Assembly: GCA_964551295.1 (NCBI GenBank)
Contig: CAZKDJ010000153.1
Span: forward strand, 1-9,680
Length of the DNA stretch: 9,680 nt
From: JAFGED01 sp964551295
GTDB taxonomy: Bacteria; Chloroflexota; Anaerolineae; B4-G1
Direction: 5' to 3'
Of this stretch, positions 1 to 6,713 are shown in pieces (positions within the stretch are counted from its first letter, which is position 1; every line of letters starts with the position of its first letter). A model generated the notes under the pieces. The model worked only from the letters and a program-made list of their open reading frames with translations. It was not told where the DNA came from and did no database searches. The translations under genes and the position numbers were made by a program.

Positions 1-1254
1 AGTGGACGAACTCGCGGAACTCGAAGATATCCTCCTCCGTCTCGTGGCCGGTGAGAACGTAAAAGAGTTTGATCCGGCGAATGGGCTGAGCCAGCAGGCG
101 GTCGATCAGCGCGGTGATGTCCTCGTCGGACAGGCTCTTGTGCAGGAACGCCCGCTGGCGCGCGCTGATGCCCTCGATTCCCAGGGTGAAATCCCGCTTG
201 TCCGCCTCGACCTCTGCCTCCAGCAGCGCGGGCGTGCACTGTAGGATGTCGGCCCGTTGGCTCTTGAGGCTCACCCGGTCAAAGAGCCGGTTCAGCTCCA
301 GTATCATCGGCAGGATATCGCTGTGCGTGTTAAAATTAAAGCTGTACAGGCCTATCTCTTCGATACCCTGCATCTGCTTGATCTGGTAGGCTGCGGCCAG
401 AACGTCAGACAGAGATAGCTCGCGGTATGGCTTGCGGTCGTATCCCTCGAAGCAGAAGGAGCAGAACGCCGGGCAGCCGTAGGTGATCTGCAGGTTGGCC
501 GTGTGGGCCTCGGGCGTGTTCAGGATGGGATAGTGCATAGGCAAGAAACGTGCTTTGGGTTGGCAGANNNNNNNNNNTTGCGACACGAGCCGGCGGCCCA
601 GAATCCCGGTATCTCTCGAGACGCGTGTCTCAGCGATGCGTTTTTATCGCTGACTCGGTGCAACCTTTGGTTGCCTATCGCTGACTCGCGTTCCAGAAAA
701 CGCGTTAAATTCCCAACTGCACCCTCTCCCTCTCCAAAGAATATCCCGTCCACCAGGCTGTCTCCGTCCTCCCGGATCACCGCCTGCGTCACCAGTGCGT
801 TCGATCCGCCGAGGAGGATGACGGGCCACTCTGGCCCGCGCTGGCTGGCAAGGAGTGGAATACCGGAGCGGATCAGCAAATAGGGCAGATTGATCAACTC
901 CAGTGTGTAGGCGTTGGAGATGAGCACCAGGTCGAATTCGTCGGCGGAGCGCAGCGATTGGGTGCCGAGCAGGAGAGGAATGTCCTCTTGTTCAAACAGC
1001 TCGCGCTGGGCTGCGGTGGGGAAAAAGGCCAGGTCGATGTACGCATACGGCATGGCCCGGCGCACCTCGTGGAATAAGAAAAGGTGTGGCAGCGAGCGAT
1101 CCACGTCGCGGAAGGGAGATAGACGCGCGATCAACACGCGATAGGATGCGTCAAAGTCCGGGTTGCCGAAGGTGGGGTTATCGAACGGCAGGAAGGACTC
1201 TGCTTGCGGAAGCCGGTGGATGTTCTGGCGGAAGAAACCAGTGTGATCGGGCAT
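1..1254 (-). CDS. B12-binding/radical SAM family protein, partial, interrupted by an assembly gap
   Basis: Two conserved parts of one gene lie on either side of an N run. The N-terminal part (about residues 38-180, ending FGEGEG) has the alternating strand/helix look of a cobalamin-binding Rossmann domain, including VLIARLSPFRD and PVILLGGSNA. Past the gap, in another nominal frame, the minus strand reads QITYGCPAFCSFCFEGYDRK. Its CxxxCxxC cysteines (codons at 475-473, 463-461 and 454-452) are the 4Fe-4S/SAM signature. TIM-barrel-like segments (TLGIEGIS, KLFYVLTG) continue to the window edge. The layout resembles B12-binding radical SAM proteins such as the TIGR03960 type; the substrate is unknown. 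The chosen ATG (1254-1252) overlaps the deaminase stop by one base, in a TGATG arrangement; a GTG one codon earlier is also possible. The 10-N gap breaks the frame, which is most simply an assembly artefact. Residues about 184-213 are encoded by a palindrome-rich repeat that looks inserted. Confidence 0.82.
568..577. other. Assembly gap (10 N)
   Basis: Ten undetermined bases sit inside the radical SAM gene. Ten is probably a nominal length: with exactly ten bases the upstream frame runs to a stop at 520-522, while the conserved C-terminal coding sequence is in another frame. The adjacent repeat cluster (618-704) is a likely cause of the assembly break. Confidence 0.95.
618..704. repeat. Palindrome-rich repeat cluster inside the radical SAM gene
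   Basis: Four hairpins follow one another: gagac/gtctc (618-622 with 627-631); tcagcgat/atcgctga (630-637 with 646-653, 8-nt loop); gcaacc/ggttgc (660-665 with 669-674, TTT loop); and cgcgtt/aacgcg (687-692 with 699-704). A 13-bp direct repeat, tatcgctgactcg, occurs at 645-657 and 676-688 and flanks the central hairpin. The cluster has no stop in the gene's frame and would add about 20-30 residues between LERE and IPGFW. Its density of structure is unlike the surrounding coding DNA, so I read it as a small REP- or RPE-like element. Copies elsewhere in the genome cannot be tested here. Confidence 0.65.
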
Positions 1255-2294
1255 CACCCTGGGGGTGGGCTCTCTCGCAGGCGCGTAAACTCGGCGCGAA
1301 ACTCGGCCTCCATCTGTCCCTTCTCCTCCTGTGGCAGAAAGCTGGCGCGGAGAGCGTTCAGACTGACCTGCTCCAGTTCGTCGGCGGTAAAGGCGAAATG
1401 GTCGACCAGCGCCTCGTATTCGTTATTCAGGTCGGTGTTGAAAAGCGGGGGATCGTCGGAATTGACGGTGATGAACAACCCCGCGTCCCACAACCAGCGC
1501 AAGGGGTGGGCCTCGTAGCTGGGAAAGACGCCCAGACAGATGTTGCTGGTGGGACATACCTCCAGCGGCACCTGGTGCTGGCGCAGATAGTCGACCAGCG
1601 CGGGATCCTCCGCGCAGCGCACGCCGTGTCCGATCCGGTCGGCGTGCAGCAGCTTGAGCGCGTTCCAGATGGATTCGGGTCCGGCGATCTCACCGGCGTG
1701 GGGTACGCTGTGCAGGCCGCTTTGACGCGCCCGCTCGAAGGACTGCACGAACAACTCCGGTGGAAAGCCCTTTTCGCTGCCGCCCAACCCCAGCGCGACG
1801 ACGCCCTGGTCCTGGGCCTCCAGCGCGATCTCGACCACTTGCTCCTGTGTCTCGGGCACGTCCCGCACGATGTCGAACACCCAGCGCCAGCCCACGCCAA
1901 ACTCGGCGTGGGCTTGGGCGCGCCCAGCGTTCAGCCCCTCCACGATGGCCTGCCAGGGCAGACGGGCGTAGGTGACGTTGGTGACGATGGAAAAGGTCAC
2001 CTCGGCGTAGCGCACGTTCTGCCGGGCGCAGTCGGCGCCGAACTCGTAGGCGATCAGGCGATAGTCGTCCTGCGTCTGCAGGCAGCGGGTGATGGTGACA
2101 TAGACCTCGATAAAGTGGGCAAAGTCGCGAAAGCGGTAGAAATCGCGCAGCCCGTCCACGTCCTGGGCGGGCAATTCGAAGTCGTTGCGCTCGGCCAGCT
2201 TGAGCAGCGTGGCCGGACGGATGCTGCCCTCCAGGTGGACGTGCAACTCGGCCTTGGGCATGCGGCGGGCGAATTCGCGATTGGGGTTTACCAT
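1254..2294 (-). CDS. add: Adenosine deaminase family protein (metal-dependent purine deaminase)
   Basis: 346 residues, normal for the family. This is a cytosolic zinc TIM-barrel hydrolase expected to convert adenosine or deoxyadenosine to inosine or deoxyinosine in purine salvage. Visible motifs in order: PKAELHVHLEGSI with metal ligands H18 and H20; GLGGSE near 169-173 (substrate contact); HAGE with H199 (metal) and E202 (catalytic acid); DRIGHG with H223; CPTSN at 247-251; and NSDDP with D280 (metal) and D281. All catalytic positions are present. The start overlaps the preceding FAH-fold gene by 7 nt, and a GAGGA stretch lies about 10 nt upstream. The stop shares one base with the next ATG, so the three genes are probably translationally coupled. 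Adenine deaminase and aminodeoxyfutalosine deaminase share this fold and motifs, so the exact purine substrate is inferred. Confidence 0.9.
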   Translation of the reverse strand: MVNPNREFARRMPKAELHVHLEGSIRPATLLKLAERNDFELPAQDVDGLRDFYRFRDFAHFIEVYVTITRCLQTQDDYRLIAYEFGADCARQNVRYAEVTFSIVTNVTYARLPWQAIVEGLNAGRAQAHAEFGVGWRWVFDIVRDVPETQEQVVEIALEAQDQGVVALGLGGSEKGFPPELFVQSFERARQSGLHSVPHAGEIAGPESIWNALKLLHADRIGHGVRCAEDPALVDYLRQHQVPLEVCPTSNICLGVFPSYEAHPLRWLWDAGLFITVNSDDPPLFNTDLNNEYEALVDHFAFTADELEQVSLNALRASFLPQEEKGQMEAEFRAEFTRLRESPPPG

Positions 2295-3061
2295 GTGACC
2301 GGGTTCCTCAGGACGCCGATGTCTTCGACCTCTACCTCTACCTCGTCCCCGGCGACGATGGGGCTGACGCCGGCGGGGGTGCCGGTCATGATCGCGTCGC
2401 CTGGCTCCAGCGTCATGATGGCCGAGACGTAGGCGATGAGCTGTGCCGGGGAAAAGACCATCTTGCCGGTGTTCCCACGCTGGCGCACCTCGCCGTTCAC
2501 CCGGCAGGTGACCTCCAGGTTGGCCACGTCTTGCTCACTCAACCCGGTGACCAGCCACGGTCCCAGCGGGCAGAAGGTGTCGAATCCCTTGGCCCGCGTC
2601 CACTGGTCATCCCGCCGCTGCAGGTCGCGGGCGGTAACGTCGTTGCCGCAAGTCACGCCCAGCACGCAGTTCCACGCCTCCTGCGGCGACACGTTCCGGC
2701 AGCGCCGCCCGATGACGACGACCAGCTCCGACTCGTGCTCCACCTGCTCGGATTGGGGCGTCAGCACGATGGATGCGCCCGGCCCGATGACGCTGCTGGG
2801 CGGTTTGAAAAAGAGGAGGGGTTCGGTGGGCACCTCCGCCTCGTGCTCGGCGGCGTGGGCGGGATAGTTGCGCCCGACGCACACGATCTTGGTCGGCGTC
2901 GCCGGGGCCAGCAGCGCGAGCTCCTCTAGGTGGCCGATGGCCTCGCCGCGGGTCCACGCGTCCAAGGGTGTGCCATTCAGGCGATACACCATGTCGTCTT
3001 CGACCACGCCCCAGCGTATGTTGCCATTTGTGGTTGTGTGTACGAAACGGGTTTTTTCCAT
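2288..3061 (-). CDS. Fumarylacetoacetate hydrolase (FAH) fold family protein
   Basis: 257 residues, the usual size for the small FAHD1/HpcE-like branch. These Mg/Mn enzymes hydrolyse, decarboxylate or isomerise 2-keto or acylpyruvate-type acids. Visible motifs: VGRNYPAHAAE at 62-72 (His69 is the likely catalytic His); EPLLFFKPPSSVIGPG at 80-95; metal-binding HESEL with E110 and E112; CGNDVTARDLQ with D141; AKGFDTFCPLGPW with K158; GNTGKM; and LEPGDAIMTGTPAGV near the C-terminus. The start at 3061 is chosen because MEKTRF begins where the family's N-terminal domain begins. Longer starts at 3088 and 3124 exist, but they only add sequence reading toward a hairpin repeat, and no good ribosome binding site favours any of them. 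It overlaps the deaminase by 7 nt. The substrate cannot be told from the sequence. Confidence 0.88.
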   Translation of the reverse strand: MEKTRFVHTTTNGNIRWGVVEDDMVYRLNGTPLDAWTRGEAIGHLEELALLAPATPTKIVCVGRNYPAHAAEHEAEVPTEPLLFFKPPSSVIGPGASIVLTPQSEQVEHESELVVVIGRRCRNVSPQEAWNCVLGVTCGNDVTARDLQRRDDQWTRAKGFDTFCPLGPWLVTGLSEQDVANLEVTCRVNGEVRQRGNTGKMVFSPAQLIAYVSAIMTLEPGDAIMTGTPAGVSPIVAGDEVEVEVEDIGVLRNPVTW

Positions 3062-3107
3062 AGCGATCTCATCTATTCCAGGTGTCATCTCAATATCTTG
3101 GGGGAAT

Positions 3108-3134
3108 GTAGGTCGGATTGGCAATCCGACTTAC
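3108..3134. repeat. REP-like 27-nt hairpin between xylosidase and FAH genes
   Basis: Left arm gtaggtcggatt (3108-3119) pairs with right arm aatccgacttac (3123-3134) over 12 positions with one G-T wobble and a 3-nt loop (ggc). There is no T-run on the exit side of the minus strand, so it does not look like an intrinsic terminator. Short hairpins with a GTAGGTCGGAT-type arm are a familiar form of dispersed intergenic repeat in bacteria. Its place in a 99-nt gap between two same-strand genes fits that. Confidence 0.7.
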
Positions 3135-3160
3135 TCTTGCCCCTACTTTTTGAAAAGATA

Positions 3161-4657
3161 CTATTCCAGTGTGTATTCGAACCAGTCGAAGAGGGCGGGT
3201 GTCGCGCTCACCCGGCCGTTGCCGGTGGTGTACATGGCAAAGTACACACCCGTGAACCCCCTTGCCACCTCCGAGGATAGATAGCGTGTCTCACCATGGG
3301 CCAGCGGGCGCGGTTCTCGTCCCTCCGGGGCGTAGGGGAACGTGTACATTTCTCGCTCCGCCTCGATCTCCAGCGTGACCGGCCCGGCACCGATTTTCTC
3401 CCGCGCGACGATGGCCGACAGGCTGCCGATGCGGCGGCGGACGACGACGCATCGTTCACCTTCCAGGCGTGTGACGGCGATCTCGTAATGATGGCGCTCG
3501 TTCATGAAGGCGGTCAGCCCGGCTTCTTCGCCGTCGTTCTGTGGATCAAACTCGAGCCGCGTGGCTGCCCGGCAGTCAAAGTGGCGCTGCCGACGTCCGA
3601 TCCAGGCCGGGGAATCCACATCGTCCAGCGTCACGGCGGATCCGTTCAGCCGCAGCCAACCGGGGCGGTCCGCGAGCGACCAATCCTCCGGGTGCGGGTT
3701 GCGCAAGAAATTCCAGCACAGGCGCAGGTTGGGTTCGTCAAAGTCGTCCCTTGTGCTCTCTTTCTCCCACGGATGCGGAGGAAGCGTCTGAGCCTCCATC
3801 TCCAGGCTGATCATGCCGTCCTGGCCGACGATGGGCCAGCCGTCGTCCGTCCACGAGACCGGCGCGAGAAAGGTCTCACGTCCCAGGTGGTGGTGGGAAC
3901 GAATGGGGCGGATGCCAAGGAACACCGCCCACCAACTGCCGTCGTGGGCCTGGATCAGGTCGGCGTGGCCTGTGGCCTGGATGGGGCTGTCGGTGCTGCG
4001 ATGGGTGAGGATCGGGTTGTGGGGACAGCTCTCGAACGGCCCCCATGGGGTCTCGCCCCGGGCGATGGTCTCCATGTGGCCGTATGACGTACCACCCTCG
4101 GCTAGCATCAGGTAGTATCGACCGTCGATCTTGTACAGGTGCGGCCCCTCTGGGTGCTGGCCCCCCGTGCCGGGCCACAGCGGCCGCTTTTCCGTCAGCG
4201 CCTGGCCAGTCTCGACATCGATCTCGTACTGGAAAATGGTCCCGCGTGCTTTGTAAGTGAAATAGACCTTGCCGTCGTCGTCGAAGAAAAGCGATGGGTC
4301 GATTTCCACTCCTTCTACCCAGATCGGCTCGGACCACTCGCCGGATGGGTCGTGGCTGTGGACGTAAAAGTGGCCGCCGCCGGTGACGTTGGTCGTGACC
4401 ATGTAAAACGTGCCATCGTGGTAGCGGATGGTGGGTGCATAGATACCGCCGGAGCTGCGCGCGCCCTGCAGCGGGAGCTGGCTCTCGCGCGTCAGGCAGT
4501 GGCCGATCTGCCGCCAGTGCACCAGATCGCGGCTGTGAAACACCGGCACTCCGGGAAAGTACTCGAAAGTGCTGGTGACGAGGTAATAATCCTCACCAAC
4601 GCAGCATACGCTCGGATCGGGATGAAAGCCTGGGATAACGGGATTTTGGATTTTCAT
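3161..4657 (-). CDS. Glycoside hydrolase family 43 beta-xylosidase
   Basis: 498 residues from MKIQNP. Two domains are visible: an N-terminal five-bladed beta-propeller (about 1-300) and a C-terminal beta-sandwich (about 303-498, from DDFDEPNLRLCWNFLRNP to FDWFEYTLE) typical of GH43 beta-xylosidases. Catalytic residues are in place: D14 in NPVIPGFHPDPS (general base), D120 in VEIDPSLF (pKa modulator) and E170 in QHPEGPHLY (general acid). The family releases xylose, and in some members arabinose, from short xylan oligosaccharides. No signal peptide is seen, so it probably acts in the cytoplasm on imported oligosaccharides. An upstream in-frame ATG at 4774 would add 39 residues not typical of the family; MKIQNPVIPGF is the standard N-terminus. 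A consensus-like promoter just before the ATG suggests a leaderless transcript. No transporter or regulator for xylo-oligosaccharides is adjacent. Confidence 0.93.
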   Translation of the reverse strand: MKIQNPVIPGFHPDPSVCCVGEDYYLVTSTFEYFPGVPVFHSRDLVHWRQIGHCLTRESQLPLQGARSSGGIYAPTIRYHDGTFYMVTTNVTGGGHFYVHSHDPSGEWSEPIWVEGVEIDPSLFFDDDGKVYFTYKARGTIFQYEIDVETGQALTEKRPLWPGTGGQHPEGPHLYKIDGRYYLMLAEGGTSYGHMETIARGETPWGPFESCPHNPILTHRSTDSPIQATGHADLIQAHDGSWWAVFLGIRPIRSHHHLGRETFLAPVSWTDDGWPIVGQDGMISLEMEAQTLPPHPWEKESTRDDFDEPNLRLCWNFLRNPHPEDWSLADRPGWLRLNGSAVTLDDVDSPAWIGRRQRHFDCRAATRLEFDPQNDGEEAGLTAFMNERHHYEIAVTRLEGERCVVVRRRIGSLSAIVAREKIGAGPVTLEIEAEREMYTFPYAPEGREPRPLAHGETRYLSSEVARGFTGVYFAMYTTGNGRVSATPALFDWFEYTLE

Positions 4658-4664
4658 GATCCTG

Positions 4665-4693
4665 ATTATAACGTGACATTGGCGCTTGGACAA
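4665..4693 (-). promoter_or_regulatory. Sigma70-type promoter for the xylosidase, probably leaderless
   Basis: On the minus strand, TTGTCC (4693-4688) is followed by a 17-nt spacer and a perfect TATAAT (4670-4665). The ATG of the xylosidase begins 7 nt after the -10 box, so initiation would fall at or next to the start codon. The only Shine-Dalgarno-like bases (AGGA) overlap this space and sit 2 nt from the ATG, too close to work normally. Confidence 0.65.
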
Positions 4694-4735
4694 ATTGCCC
4701 TGATACAACGCTAGATGAAACCAAGTCCCAGAAAC

Positions 4736-4764
4736 TTGCGTGGGTGGGGGGTATGGGGTAGAAT
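4736..4764 (+). promoter_or_regulatory. Candidate sigma70-type promoter for lepB-deoC
   Basis: TTGCGT (4736-4741), a 17-nt spacer and TAGAAT (4759-4764; 5 of 6 matches to TATAAT) precede the signal peptidase start by 57 nt. The -35 match is only TTG. The correct spacing and the divergent position opposite the xylosidase promoter support it. Confidence 0.45.
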
Positions 4765-4821
4765 TGGGAGACAAGTGAATGGCAAGGATGGGTAGCAGTT
4801 TTTATAGGCAGAGGGAGACTA

Positions 4822-5439
4822 TTGGAAGAATTTCCGGCTGAACAAGTGCCGCCCGCGGAATCTGCGCGTTCTGCAGGCGGTGAACGGATATCACTGGCCC
4901 GTGCTTTTGGCGGGCGGTCGCTGGTGCGCGAGATTTTGGAAACCGTTTTGCTGACGGCCGTGCTTTTTTTGGTCATCAACACGGTCACCGGGCGCTCTCA
5001 GGTGAACGGCTCCAGCATGGAGCCGACGTTGCACAACGGGCAGTATTTGATAATCAGCAAGATCACTTATTGGATTCACCCGCCGGAGCGAGGGGATATC
5101 ATCGTCCTTCACCCGCCCAACAATTTTGGCGAGGACTATATCAAGCGCATCGTTGGGCTGCCTGGGGAGCGGATCGAGGTCCGAGATGGAAAAGTCTGGG
5201 TGGAAGGCGTTGCGCTTGACGAGCCTTACATTGCCAGCGCCCCCAACTACCCCGGGACTTGGACCTTGGGGGAGGAAGAGTACCTGGTTTTGGGGGACAA
5301 TCGCAACGACTCCAGCGATTCGCACAGTTGGGGGCCACTTGAGGAGGAAAGTATCGTTGGCAAGGCCTGGCTCTCGTACTGGCCGCCTGGGCATTGGGGG
5401 ATCGTAAAGCACCGCGCTTTTCCCGAGATGGAAAAGTGA
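4822..5439 (+). CDS. lepB: Signal peptidase I
   Basis: 205 residues, typical of the short Gram-positive-like type. It is a membrane serine/lysine protease that cleaves signal peptides from exported proteins on the outer face of the cytoplasmic membrane. One N-terminal membrane segment is seen (about 39-54, ILETVLLTAVLFLVIN). Box B, NGSSMEPTL, places the nucleophile at S65. The general base is K108 in DYIKRIVGLPGE. The late box LGDNRNDSSDSHSWG (157-171) is present, with His where Arg usually follows DS. The start is TTG at 4822, preceded by GAGGGAG at 4811-4817; no ATG or GTG in this frame fits the N-terminus. The deoC ribosome binding site overlaps the stop, so the pair is likely one transcript despite unrelated functions. 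Confidence 0.95.
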   Translation: MEEFPAEQVPPAESARSAGGERISLARAFGGRSLVREILETVLLTAVLFLVINTVTGRSQVNGSSMEPTLHNGQYLIISKITYWIHPPERGDIIVLHPPNNFGEDYIKRIVGLPGERIEVRDGKVWVEGVALDEPYIASAPNYPGTWTLGEEEYLVLGDNRNDSSDSHSWGPLEEESIVGKAWLSYWPPGHWGIVKHRAFPEMEK

Positions 5440-5448
5440 GGGGGTGTT

Positions 5449-6156
5449 ATGAACAGGAAAGAGGTCGCGCGCCTTATTGATCATACCTTGCTCAAGCCGC
5501 AGGCCACGCCGGTGCAGGTGGAGCAGTTGTGTGATCAAGCCCGTCGCTATGGATTCGCCTCTGTGTGTATCAACCCCGTGTACGTGAGATTGGCCGCTGA
5601 TAAGTTGGAGGGATCTGACGTGGCGGTCTGCACCGTGGTCGGTTTTCCGCTTGGCGCGACGACCACTTCGATCAAGGTGCGGGAGGCGCAACAGGCCCTG
5701 GCCGATGGCGCTACCGAGATCGACATGGTGATTCACATCGGGGCGCTGAAGGCGGGCGACCACCAGGCTGTGCAGGAGGATATCGCGGCTGTGTCGACCG
5801 CCTGTCGCGAGGGGGGCGCGTTGCTCAAGGTCATCATCGAGGCTGTGTTGTTGAGCGACGAGGAGAAGGTGGCTGCCTGCCGGTTGGCCCAGGCCGCAGG
5901 GGCCGATTTTGTCAAGACGTCGACCGGTTTTGCCGGCGGCGGGGCGACGGTCGAGGATGTACGGCTGATGCGCCGGACCGTGGGGCCACAGATGGGCATC
6001 AAGGCCGCCGGTGGTGTCCGCAGCTATGCCGACGCGTTGGCGATGGTCGACGCTGGCGCGACGCGTATCGGTGCCAGCGCGGGGGTTGAAATCGTGGAGC
6101 AGGCTCCACCAGAGCAGGCCCCGGTAGAGCAGGCTCCAGAGCCGTCGTCCGAGTAA
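5449..6156 (+). CDS. deoC: Deoxyribose-phosphate aldolase
   Basis: 235 residues. A cytosolic class I aldolase that splits 2-deoxyribose-5-phosphate into glyceraldehyde-3-phosphate and acetaldehyde in deoxynucleoside catabolism. Visible motifs: IDHTLLKP at 10-17; VCTVVGFPLG at 60-69; EIDMV with D92; VIIEAVLL at 128-135; FVKTSTGF with Schiff-base K156; and GIKAAGGVRS with K185. D92, K156 and K185 match the Asp-Lys-Lys triad of the family. The ATG at 5449 follows a GAGGGGG ribosome binding site overlapping the lepB stop. The last roughly 20 residues (from EQAP at 217) are a low-complexity Pro/Glu tail absent from typical members, encoded by a 15-bp tandem repeat. A link with the deaminase on the other strand through deoxynucleoside salvage is possible but not shown. 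Confidence 0.96.
   Translation: MNRKEVARLIDHTLLKPQATPVQVEQLCDQARRYGFASVCINPVYVRLAADKLEGSDVAVCTVVGFPLGATTTSIKVREAQQALADGATEIDMVIHIGALKAGDHQAVQEDIAAVSTACREGGALLKVIIEAVLLSDEEKVAACRLAQAAGADFVKTSTGFAGGGATVEDVRLMRRTVGPQMGIKAAGGVRSYADALAMVDAGATRIGASAGVEIVEQAPPEQAPVEQAPEPSSE
6097..6141 (+). repeat. 15-bp tandem repeat (x3) encoding the DeoC tail
   Basis: The unit begins gagcaggctcc and recurs at 6097, 6112 and 6127 with small changes. It encodes EQAPP, EQAPV and EQAPE. It lies after the last conserved block of the aldolase, so copy number can change without touching the fold. Confidence 0.85.
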
Positions 6157-6172
6157 TCATTTAGCTGGTGTG

Positions 6173-6179
6173 AAAGGAG
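6173..6179 (+). promoter_or_regulatory. Ribosome binding site that fixes the start of the 173-residue protein
   Basis: AAAGGAG ends 7 nt before the ATG at 6187 and only 1 nt before the in-frame TTG at 6181. The spacing supports the ATG and rejects the TTG. Confidence 0.8.
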
Positions 6180-6186
6180 CTTGGCG

Positions 6187-6708
6187 ATGCAGGATTCAGG
6201 TTTATGGGTGGTGGCAGATTTTTTCGCCCACGATTACCGCATATCTGGCCGTGTGCATGTACGTTACAGCAAGCTCCCGGCCCAACTTAACGACACGAAC
6301 ACGTCCTTTCTCCAACTCGAGGATGCGTACGTCTCCAACATCCTGCGCCCTGGTGATATCGTTGCCAGTTACACCACGGCGATTCTCGACAAGCGGCACA
6401 TCACCGCCATCGTCGTTGCCCGACAGGAGGATGGGTTGCTCAAGGAGTACACGTATGGCTCTTATCTCGGCACCTATCTGCACCGGGTCTTTGTCACTGT
6501 GCCATCGTTTGAGATCAGGGGACACCTGCGCCTGTCGAGCAGGATGGACTTGCGTACGGTGTTGACTACGGGTACGGACAATTTCGTCGTTATCCTTGAT
6601 GGCGAGATGAAAGCGGCAGTGCGTCCAGACGTCACGTTCAGCGGCGGCGCGATTTTGCTCAACAAGGAATATATCGGGGCGTTCTGCGTGGAGAAAGGGG
6701 AGGAATAG
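6187..6708 (+). CDS. Hypothetical protein with two similar beta-rich halves
   Basis: 173 residues, no signal peptide or membrane segment, family not recognised. By eye the protein is an internal duplication. Residues about 17-78 (from YRISGRVHVR to LDKRHITAIVV) align with about 108-168 (from FEIRGHLRLS to LLNKEYIGAFCV). Shared features are an I-x-G start, a central F-x-x-L-x-(D/E) stretch, a P about 15 residues later, and a closing A-(I/x)-L-x-(K)-x-x-I-x-A-x-x-V. The two halves are joined by a short linker with KEYTYGSYLGTY. The repeated strand pattern suggests a small beta-barrel or sandwich duplicated in tandem. Its stop lies 5 nt before the response regulator-ATPase gene, so the two are almost certainly co-transcribed and may act together. 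Any signalling or ligand-binding role is inference. Confidence 0.8.
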   Translation: MQDSGLWVVADFFAHDYRISGRVHVRYSKLPAQLNDTNTSFLQLEDAYVSNILRPGDIVASYTTAILDKRHITAIVVARQEDGLLKEYTYGSYLGTYLHRVFVTVPSFEIRGHLRLSSRMDLRTVLTTGTDNFVVILDGEMKAAVRPDVTFSGGAILLNKEYIGAFCVEKGEE

Positions 6709-6713
6709 CGACG

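Noticed and set aside
1086..2432. Long plus-strand open frame (448 codons)
   Set aside because: It lies opposite the adenosine deaminase, whose full set of catalytic motifs is on the minus strand. The plus-strand product shows no recognisable domain and arises from high GC.
3062..3124. Longer N-terminus for the FAH-fold protein
   Set aside because: The extra 21 residues lack family similarity, have no ribosome binding site and run into the hairpin repeat at 3108-3134.
3108..3134. Hairpin as an intrinsic terminator
   Set aside because: The stem is good, but no T-run follows on either strand close to the stem.
3296..4087. Plus-strand open frame (263 codons)
   Set aside because: It is antisense to the GH43 xylosidase, which has all three catalytic residues and a complete two-domain layout.
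4658..4774. Upstream ATG for the xylosidase adding 39 residues
   Set aside because: The added residues are not typical of GH43, and the best promoter lies inside them; MKIQNPVIPGF is the normal start.
4891..5763. Minus-strand open frame (290 codons)
   Set aside because: It spans the opposite strand of both lepB and deoC, two certain genes, and shows no motifs.
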